Assembly (NCBI GenBank): GCA_016200915.1
Contig: JACQDV010000053.1
Coordinates: forward strand, 1 to 39,495
Length of the DNA: 39,495 nucleotides
Origin: Sphingobacteriales bacterium
GTDB lineage: Bacteria; Bacteroidota; Bacteroidia; Chitinophagales; Chitinophagaceae
Reading direction: 5' to 3'
The notes beneath the pieces are model-generated. The model was given only the letters and a program-made list of their open reading frames with translations. It made no database searches and had not been told where the DNA came from. Made by a program: the position numbers and the translations under genes. Numbering within the stretch: position 1 is the stretch's first letter; each line of letters starts with the position of its first letter. Shown in pieces: positions 33,045 through 39,495 of this stretch.

Positions 33045-33140
33045 GAATTTGAAAATTTGAAGATTTGAAAATGGGAAAATGAGAAATAAGGAATATGGAA
33101 ATTAACCAGAAACTAAAAACAAGAAACGAGAAACAAACTC
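33045..33140 (+). repeat. Low-complexity gap: ATTTGAAA repeats followed by AAAC-word tract
   Basis: At 33046-33080 the words ATTTGAAA, ATTTGAAG and ATTTGAAA repeat. At about 33101-33140 the sequence is A/C-rich with AAAC and GAAAC words up to the ATG at 33141. The first word type also appears at about 20655-20670. No promoter box is obvious. Confidence 0.5.
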
Positions 33141-34106
33141 ATGCATAGTTTTAAAGAATTATTACAGGATTTCGATAGTAAGTTTAACACCCGGCATTTC
33201 CCCAATGAACCTGCTACTTTGTATGATTCAGCTCAATATATTTTATCCTTGGGAGGCAAAAGAGTAAGACCAGTTATGTGTTTAATGGGAAATGAATTGT
33301 TTGATGATATAAATCCGGATGCGTATCATGTGGCAACAGCCATTGAACTCTTTCACAATTTCAGTTTGATACACGATGATATTATGGACAAAGCCCCATT
33401 GCGTCGTGGTATGCCAACTGTTCATGCAAAATTTGGTGAGTCCACTGCACTGCTGGCCGGTGATGTAATGCTGGTGATGTGTTATGAATATTTGAATAAG
33501 ATTGATGAACTGCATAAGAAACGTATTCTTTCACTTTTTAATAAAACTGCATTGGAAGTTTCAGAAGGGCAGCAATTAGATATGGATTTTGAGAAAATAA
33601 ATTCAGTTAGCCTGAACGAATACATCCGGATGATTGAATTAAAAACTTCTGTGTTGCTGGGTGCCAGTTTAAAATTGGGGGCTATCATCGGCGGAGCCAG
33701 CGAAGGTAATGTGAATCATCTCTATGAGTTTGGAAAAAATCTTGGTATCGCCTTCCAGGTGCAGGATGATTATTTAGATGCATTTGGTGATCCGGATAAA
33801 TTTGGCAAACAGGTAGGTGGCGATATCATCGCTAACAAAAAAACATTCCTGCTTATTCACACAATGGATGTAGCAGAAGAACAATTAAAACAGGAACTGC
33901 TTTACCTGATGCAAACCAATCCTGCTGATAAGGTGCAAAGAGTACTGGTCATTATGAAAGCCTGTAATGCTGACGCCTGGGCAAAAGAATTGAAAGAAAA
34001 ATATGTTTCAGAAGCCATGCGTCATTTGGAAGAGATCGCAGTGATGTCTAAAAGAAAAGAACCGCTCAGAGAATTGGCTCAGTTTCTTGTGCAAAGAGAT
34101 CATTAA
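33141..34106 (+). CDS. Polyprenyl synthetase (trans-isoprenyl diphosphate synthase)
   Basis: It condenses isopentenyl diphosphate onto an allylic diphosphate to make a polyprenyl chain, probably for the menaquinone side chain. The 321-residue protein has GGKRVRPVM (38-46), the first aspartate-rich motif LIHDDIMDKAPLRRG (DDIMD at 79-83) and the second VQDDYLDAFGD (DDYLD at 209-213), then FGKQVGGDIIANKKTFL. Chain length cannot be read off safely. The bulky residues before the first motif are FHNFSL, which does not exclude a geranylgeranyl- or heptaprenyl-class product. It follows rnr in the same direction. Confidence 0.94.
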   Translation: MHSFKELLQDFDSKFNTRHFPNEPATLYDSAQYILSLGGKRVRPVMCLMGNELFDDINPDAYHVATAIELFHNFSLIHDDIMDKAPLRRGMPTVHAKFGESTALLAGDVMLVMCYEYLNKIDELHKKRILSLFNKTALEVSEGQQLDMDFEKINSVSLNEYIRMIELKTSVLLGASLKLGAIIGGASEGNVNHLYEFGKNLGIAFQVQDDYLDAFGDPDKFGKQVGGDIIANKKTFLLIHTMDVAEEQLKQELLYLMQTNPADKVQRVLVIMKACNADAWAKELKEKYVSEAMRHLEEIAVMSKRKEPLRELAQFLVQRDH

Positions 34107-34134
34107 AGAAATATTCTAACAATAAATGCCTGCT

Positions 34135-35220
34135 ATGCGTTATTTATACCTGTTGCTTGTGGTATTAATTTATTCCTGCAATAATGAAAATCAGAAACCA
34201 ACTAACAATGACTGGACATTAACTCCATTTATTAAAGCTGATTCTGCCAATCCTGTTTTATTACCCGATTCAAACTCTGTCTTTGATTGTCCCATCTTAA
34301 ACACAGCCGTTAAATGGGAAGCAAAAGATGTATTCAATCCTGCTGCTACTATTCGGCATGATACCTTGTTCTTGTTGTACCGTGCAGAAGATAAGATTGG
34401 AAAATATGCAGGTACATCCCGTGTTGGGATTGCTTATAGTTTGGACGGATTGCATTTTACTAAAAACCCTGTTCCGATTTTATATCCTGATAATGATGAG
34501 CATAAAAAATATGAATGGGAGGGGGGATGTGAGGACCCACGCATTACAGAAGATGATAAAGGAACCTATTATCTTACTTATACTTCTTATGATGGTGATA
34601 AAGCAAGACTGATGGTAGCTACATCAACTGATCTGTATCACTGGACAAAGCATGGATTGGCTTTTGCTAATTATAAAGCATACGATACCATCTGGAGTAA
34701 ATCCGGTTCTATTGTAAGTGAATACACAAAAGGAAGACCGGTAGCAGTAAAGATCAATGGCAAATACTGGATGTACTGGGGTGATACAGAAATTTTTTAT
34801 GCTACATCAGATGATTTGATTCACTGGCAACCGGCACAGGATGCTGATGGAAAAAGTACAGTAGTATTTGCTCCACGCAAAGGAAAGTTTGATAGTGATT
34901 TAGTTGAACCTGGCCCTGCAGCAATGTTAACAGATAAAGGAATTGTATTGATCTATAATTGCCGCAATGTTCCGGCAAAGGGTGATACAAGTTTAGCTGA
35001 GGGAACCTATGCACCTTCACAAATTTTATTATCAGCTACTGAACCCAACAAAGTAATTGACCGCATGGATACTTATTTTATGAAGCCTGATAAACCTTAT
35101 GAAATAAACGGACAGGTTGGACATGTTTGTTTTGCCGAAGGCATGGTGCAGTATAAAGGCAAATGGTTTTTGTATTATGGTACTGCTGATTCAAAGATTG
35201 CAGTGGCAATAAAAAACTAA
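34135..35220 (+). CDS. GH130-family lipoprotein (beta-mannoside phosphorylase/hydrolase type)
   Basis: GH130 enzymes act on beta-mannosides with a five-bladed propeller fold. From ATG 34135 the protein has 361 residues and a lipoprotein signal (MRYLYLLLVVLIYSC). Family motifs are FNPAATIRHDTLFLLYRAED, SRVGIAYSLDGLHFTK, EWEGGCEDPRITEDDKGTYYLTYTSYDG, and the C-terminal VCFAEGMVQYKGKWFLYYGTADSKIAVA. An exported lipoprotein cannot easily be a cytoplasmic phosphorylase, so a hydrolase-type GH130 is more likely (inference). An in-frame ATG at 34126 adds three residues. The reading frame continues open for 36 codons after the stop (see next entry). Confidence 0.88.
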   Translation: MRYLYLLLVVLIYSCNNENQKPTNNDWTLTPFIKADSANPVLLPDSNSVFDCPILNTAVKWEAKDVFNPAATIRHDTLFLLYRAEDKIGKYAGTSRVGIAYSLDGLHFTKNPVPILYPDNDEHKKYEWEGGCEDPRITEDDKGTYYLTYTSYDGDKARLMVATSTDLYHWTKHGLAFANYKAYDTIWSKSGSIVSEYTKGRPVAVKINGKYWMYWGDTEIFYATSDDLIHWQPAQDADGKSTVVFAPRKGKFDSDLVEPGPAAMLTDKGIVLIYNCRNVPAKGDTSLAEGTYAPSQILLSATEPNKVIDRMDTYFMKPDKPYEINGQVGHVCFAEGMVQYKGKWFLYYGTADSKIAVAIKN

Positions 35221-35331
35221 TTTAAGTATAGTGATGGCGAAATTACTTTCTTATTAGGCAGGATGAATGAGTATATCAAAGATGGTATGTTGTTCGACAG
35301 TTATGTTAAAAACTTTCTGATCAATCCCTAA
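35221..35331 (+). other. Open, coding-like segment directly in frame after the GH130 stop
   Basis: After the TAA at 35218-35220 the same frame stays open for 36 codons and ends at TAA 35329-35331. It would encode a protein-like stretch beginning FKYSDGEITF and ending KNFLINP. There is no suitable start codon at its beginning. It may be the remnant of a former C-terminal extension, a degraded gene fragment, or chance. The remaining gap to 35433 contains only AT-rich sequence with a near -7 box TATATTTA at 35372-35379. Confidence 0.3.
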
Positions 35332-35433
35332 TTAAATTAAATCAGCTTTTATTTTATTCAGGAATTGAACCTATATTTATTGATCTTAAAATGAACCGGG
35401 CATTCAATCAACCAACTATTTAAAGAAATTGAA

Positions 35434-38400
35434 ATGAAAAAAGTATTCACTCTTCTGCTTCTTGCTTGCTTAGTTATATTATTCCATAGTTGTACACACC
35501 AAAGATCAGGCAAACCAAAAGTGCTTGTCTTTAGTAAAACAGCAGGCTTCAGGCATAGCTCAATTAGTGTGGGTAAGCTGGCAATTATAAAATTAGGTGA
35601 GCAAACCAATTTTGAAGTAGATACTACAGAAAATGCGGATTGGTTTACAGATGATACTTTAAAGAAATATTCAACAGTTATCTTTTTAAGCACTACGGAG
35701 AATGTACTGGACTACCGGCAGGAAGCTGCTTTTGAAAGATACATCCAATCCGGTGGTGGCTTTGTTGGTATTCATGCAGCAACAGATACGGAATATGACT
35801 GGGGCTGGTATGTTCGACTGGTAGGTGCTTCTTTTGATAGCCATCCCGAACAACAGGAAGCAAAACTGCTGGTTGTGGATAGAGAGAATATTGCTACCAA
35901 ACATTTACCTGCTGTGTGGGTTAGAAAAGATGAATGGTACAATTTTACCAAGCTGAATCCGGATGTAAAAGTGCTGATAAAGATTGATGAAAAAAGTTAT
36001 AAAGGTGGTACCAACGGCGACAATCATCCAATGGCATGGTATCATGATTATGATGGTGGCCGTGCATTTTATACAGAGCTGGGGCATACGGAAGAATCTT
36101 ATGCCGATCCATTATACCTCAAACACCTGTTGGGTGGTATTCAATATGCCATTGGTAAAAATGAAGAACTGGATTACAGCAAAGCAAAAACTCAATTGCC
36201 ACCCGATGAAGACCGCTTTGTAAAAAACGTACTGGTGCAGGGAGAATTTTTTGAACCAACAGAAATGACCATTCTTCCCAATTTCGATATAATTGTTATA
36301 CAACGCAGAGGTGAAGTATTGCTTTATAAAAATGATACAAAGAAATTAAAAACGGCCGGTCGTCTTGATGTTTACTTTAAAACAAAAGTTAACACTGATG
36401 TAAATGCTGAAGAAGGATTGCTGGGCATTGCCAAAGACCCCAACTTTAAAAAGAATAATTATGTGTATGTTTTTTATAGCCCTGCTGATACTTCGGTAAA
36501 CAGGCTTTCCCGGTTTGAGTTTAAAAATGATTCTCTTATTAATTCATCCGAAAAAATTATTCTTCAATTTTATTCGCAACGTGAAATATGCTGCCATACT
36601 GGTGGCTCCGTTGCTTTCGGCCCGGATGGATTATTGTATTTATCAACCGGTGATAACTCCACACCTTTTGATGAGCCAAATCAGCAATACGTTAATCATG
36701 GTTATGCCCCTTTAAATGACGAACCTGGTCATGAGCAATATGATGCAAGAAGAACTGCAGGTAACTCTAATGATCTGCGGGGAAAAATTTTGCGTTTAAA
36801 AATTAAAGAAGATGGCAGCTATGAAATACCCGATGGAAATTTATACACCAAAGGAACTGCCAAAACAAAACCTGAAATATATGTACAGGGTGACCGTAAC
36901 CCGTATCGTATTTCTGTTGATCAGAAGAACAGCTTTTATATTGGGGTGAAGTAGGTCCCGATTCTGATAAAGACAGTTTTGATACAAGAGGCCCAAGAGG
37001 ATATGATGAAGTAAACCAGGCCCGCAAAGCCGGTAACTTTGGTTGGCCATATTTTATTGGGGATAATTATCCTTATTACCGGTATGATTATACTACAGGA
37101 AAAACAGGAACAAAATTCGATCCTGCAAAACCGGTAAATGATTCAAGAAATAATACTGGTATAAAAGATCTTCCACCGGCACAGCCAGCTTTTATCTGGT
37201 ATCCGTACGGCTACACTAAATATTTTCCACAAACAGAAACGGGTGGACGAAACGCCATGGCCGGCCCGGTGTTCTATTCAGATATGTATCCGAAAGAAAC
37301 AAGATTGCCGGATTATTACAATGGCAAATTGTTTATTTACGATTGGATAAGAGGATGGATAAAAGCAGTGTCCATGTTACCAAATGGAGATTTTAATAAG
37401 ATAGAACCTTTTATGGAGCATACCAAAATGTCCAATTGTATTGATATGGAAATGGGGCCTGATGGGAAAATTTATACACTTGAATATGGTTCAGGCTGGT
37501 TTCAAAAAAACCCCGATGCGGCTTTGTCAAGAATAGATTATATCAGTGGAAACCGTGCACCAAAAGTTTCAAAGATTACTGTTGATAAAAAAGATGGTAC
37601 TACACCTTTCAAAGTAAAAGTTTCTGTTGATGCGTTTGACCCGGAAAAAGATGAAATGACTTACACCTGGAACACCGGTGATGGAAAAACAAAAGAAACT
37701 ACCACTCCAGAACTGGAATATGTTTATAAAATTCAGGGAGATTATTCAATCAGTGTAACAATAAAAGATAAAGAAGGCGCTTCAGTAAAAAGTGAAGCTG
37801 TTCAGGTGTATGCAGGTAATTCCACACCGGAAGTAAACATTAGCATCAATGGTAATAAAACATTTTACTTCCCTGGCAAACAAGTTGCGTATTCAGTAAC
37901 TGCCAGTGATAAAGAAGATAGCACTGTTGACAAGAATAATTTTTTTGTTTCGGCTGATTATATTGAAGGCCTTGATTTGGCTGCTAAACCCATGGGACAT
38001 CTGCAGGGTGAAGCAGGTATTAGTGGTAAAAGCTTAACCATGTCGCTCGATTGTAAGAGTTGCCATAAAGAAGCAGAGAAATCAATCGGCCCGGCCTTTA
38101 TTGATGTTGCAAAAAAATACCAGGAGCAACCTAACGCAAGAACTTATCTCACTGATAAAATTATTAAAGGAGGTGGAGGTGTTTGGGGAGAAGTACAAAT
38201 GGCAGCACATCCATCCTTGCCCCGTGGTGATATAGATCAAATTGTAAGCTGGATATTGGGACTGGCAGATAGTAAGTCTGTGAAGAAGACTTTACCACAG
38301 TCGGGCAATCTTCAATCAACATTAGGCAAACCGGTAAAAGATAAAGGAGTATTGAGCATATCTGCAAGTTATACTGATAAAGGAGGTGCCAATATTAAAG

Positions 38401-38843
38401 CACTTACCGGTAGGGCCACTGCGTTGTTACGGAATAATAAAATTCTTTTTAGTGGCAAGGAATTAATGAAAGGATTTACTACTATCAGCTTTAACGAGAT
38501 GAATTATATGATCGCCCCGCTTTCGGAAGGATGGTTTAGCCTGGATAATATTGATATGACCGGAGTTGGTTCGCTTACTATTATGGCCGGATGGCAACAA
38601 CCACCACAATATGGTTTTGATTTTGAAGTAAGATTAGATAATGCCAGTGGAAAAGTGATAGGCACAGGAGCATTGAATCCACCAAAAGAAAAAACAAAAG
38701 GACTTGGTTTTGGAATGATTGCTGTGCCGGTTGAAGCTATTACAGACGGAAAACTACATACGATTTATGTAACAGCAAAACCAAAAGATTCAAAAGAAGG
38801 CGGACAGGTAGGTTTGCAATTTGTTCAGTTCAATTTGAAATAG
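35434..38843 (+). pseudogene. ThuA - PQQ-dependent sugar dehydrogenase - PKD - cytochrome c - CBM6 lipoprotein, broken by a frameshift at about 36938
   Basis: The conceptual product has about 1136 residues. The N-terminal lipoprotein signal (MKKVFTLLLLACLVILFHSC) precedes a ThuA-like domain (about 28-250: VLVFSKTAGFRHSSI, FVGIHAATDTEYDWGWY, DGGRAFYTELGHTEESY). A soluble glucose/sorbosone dehydrogenase propeller follows (about 258-690: EGLLGIAKDPNF, CCHTGGSVAFGPDGLLYLSTGD, QGDRNPYRISVD). Then come a PKD domain (about 705-795), a monoheme cytochrome c with CKSCH (heme codons at 38052-38066) and a CBM6-like domain to the end. The first frame (35434-36954) ends in IGVK-stop. The family continuation YWGEVGPDSDKD resumes in the -1 frame at 36939 and runs to 38843. 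One missing T in the run at 36934-36937 would explain it (SFLYWGEVGPD). This could be a real mutation or a homopolymer error; the rest is perfectly preserved. Confidence 0.9.
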
Positions 38844-38871
38844 ACTTGATTCATTACTCAAACCTTATACT

Positions 38872-39168
38872 ATGAATTATGGCGGGTATATTTATTTAAT
38901 AACCAATGTTCACAATCGGGTAATTTATACCGGTGTTACTTCTAATTTGGTTAACAGGGTTTGGCAACACAGGAATAAACAATATCCAACTGGGTTTACT
39001 GCGAGATATAATGTTGATAAACTTGTTTACTATCAGTTTTTTGAAACCATTGAAGCAGCTATTGCTGAGGAAAAACGAATTAAAGGTGGTAGCAGAAAAC
39101 AAAAGATTGATTTAATTAATTCCATGAATCCAGAATGGAAGGATTTATGGGATGATATTAAGAATTAG
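38872..39168 (+). CDS. GIY-YIG nuclease family protein (UPF0213/YhbQ-like)
   Basis: This 98-residue single-domain protein has the GIY-YIG core: GYIYLITN (residues 5-12, GIY position), VIYTGVTSNLVNRVWQHR (YTG in the YIG position, Arg in the catalytic helix), then IAEEKRIKGGSRKQKIDLIN with the metal-binding Glu and a C-terminal WKDLWDDI. The group is widespread in Bacteroidota, often as many short paralogues, and the function is unknown. It starts 28 bases after the preceding gene. Twelve bases behind its stop begins a palindromic repeat that is present in tandem. Confidence 0.92.
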   Translation: MNYGGYIYLITNVHNRVIYTGVTSNLVNRVWQHRNKQYPTGFTARYNVDKLVYYQFFETIEAAIAEEKRIKGGSRKQKIDLINSMNPEWKDLWDDIKN

Positions 39169-39180
39169 TAAATACTTTTT

Positions 39181-39336
39181 CCCGTCACTGCGAGGCACGA
39201 AGCAGTCTGCTTTATGAATAGTGTGATGACTGATATTGCAAGTGCTGATTGTTTTGTTATGCTTTTGTAATAGATAGAGTCTGTTATTGCAAGAGCAGAT
39301 TGCTTCGCCAAGCTACACAAGGCTCGCAATGACGGG
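39181..39336. repeat. Palindromic repeat element, copy 1 (156 bp, MITE/REP-like)
   Basis: Its ends are inverted repeats. CCCGTCACTGCGAG (39181-39194) pairs with CTCGCAATGACGGG (39323-39336) with one mismatch, and CGAAGCAGTCTGC (39198-39210) pairs with GCAGATTGCTTCG (39295-39307) with one mismatch. Inside, a 17-base unit is repeated (39234-39250 and 39285-39301, two differences). The termini resemble the widespread CGTCATTGCGAG class of intergenic repeats (from memory). There is no internal gene, so any movement would need a protein from elsewhere. Confidence 0.75.
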
Positions 39337-39386
39337 CAGTGGGTTATTAATGTTGCTGTGTGGTAATGGTGTGCTGTTGTGCCTTT

Positions 39387-39495
39387 CCCGTCACTGCGAG
39401 GCACGAAGCAGTCTGCTTTGTGAATAGTGTGATGACTGCTATTGCAAGTACTGATTATTCAGTTTGTATTTGTAATTGGTAGAGTTTGTTATTGC
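39387..39495. repeat. Palindromic repeat element, copy 2 (truncated by window end)
   Basis: The first 109 bases of a second copy lie in the same orientation, 206 bases downstream of the first. The left arm (cccgtcactg to gtctgcttt) is identical to copy 1; the interior differs by scattered substitutions and one base in length. The 50 bases between the copies hold no recognisable feature. Confidence 0.75.

Noticed and set aside
36930-36960. Programmed -1 ribosomal frameshift in the ThuA/dehydrogenase gene
   Set aside because: The sequence around the break (agc ttt tat att) is not a standard slippery heptamer, I see no strong downstream hairpin, and a simple one-base loss in a T-run restores the expected family sequence.
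39181-39495. CRISPR array
   Set aside because: The repeated unit is over 100 bases, spaced 206 bases apart, palindromic over its full length, with no short repeats and unique spacers, and no cas genes are present.

Overview
The window looks like a chromosomal segment of a Bacteroidota bacterium, most likely family Chitinophagaceae (inference from gene content and gene style; no 16S or other marker is present). Supporting signs are a type IX secretion C-terminal sorting domain, Bacteroidota-type promoters (TTG, about 19-20 bp, TAnnTTTG), an almost complete lack of Shine-Dalgarno sequences, bacillithiol synthesis (BshC), a DUF3822 protein next to RsmD, a fused SpmA-SpmB protein, LpxK (Gram-negative lipid A) and roughly 40% GC. 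I see no rRNA, tRNA, CRISPR array, prophage or transposase gene.

Layout. 1-407: gene-free, with a 37-base direct repeat. 417-1724: rimO on the plus strand. 1737-7500: a minus-strand run of envelope or secreted proteins (small membrane protein, PQQ-type propeller with two PA14 domains and a T9SS tail, S1/P1 nuclease with an OB-fold tail, lysine-rich secreted protein). 7603-9198: bshC. 9274-16937: a minus-strand block that reads purK, RND efflux operon (MFP, RND pump, TolC), 23S-IVP-type four-helix-bundle gene, purE. Thus the two AIR-carboxylation genes bracket an efflux operon plus a small gene bounded by inverted repeats. 17012-19485: a 29-codon mini-ORF, 4-hydroxyphenylpyruvate dioxygenase, and an L,D-transpeptidase with a TonB-like C-terminal domain. 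19543-20643: ychF (minus). 20853-24640: SpmAB fusion, rpmI-rplT with its own promoter and leader, and a short PLP arginine decarboxylase with a leader hairpin. 24676-27857: an AT-rich orphan gene, a secreted hypothetical protein and a MATE transporter. 28044-34106: a tight housekeeping cluster, DUF3822 - rsmD - 5-formyl-THF cyclo-ligase - lpxK - rnr, followed by a polyprenyl synthase. 34135-38843: GH130 lipoprotein and a large ThuA/PQQ-sugar-dehydrogenase/PKD/cytochrome c/CBM6 lipoprotein interrupted by one frameshift. 38872-39495: a GIY-YIG nuclease gene directly followed by two tandem copies of a palindromic repeat.

The core genes are ordinary. The unusual content lies between them: (i) a palindromic 156-bp repeat, tandemly repeated right behind a GIY-YIG nuclease gene; (ii) a four-helix-bundle gene framed by inverted repeats that fit exactly between the tolC stop and the purE start; (iii) a roughly 57-nt hairpin-forming repeat present twice in opposite orientation, once in the probable ychF leader and once between rpmI and rplT; (iv) G-poor AAAC-word tracts placed just upstream of several genes, always on the coding strand; (v) an RsmD with Gly in place of the first residue of its catalytic (D/N)PPY motif. 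All calls come from reading the sequence and from remembered family motifs; no database search was possible.
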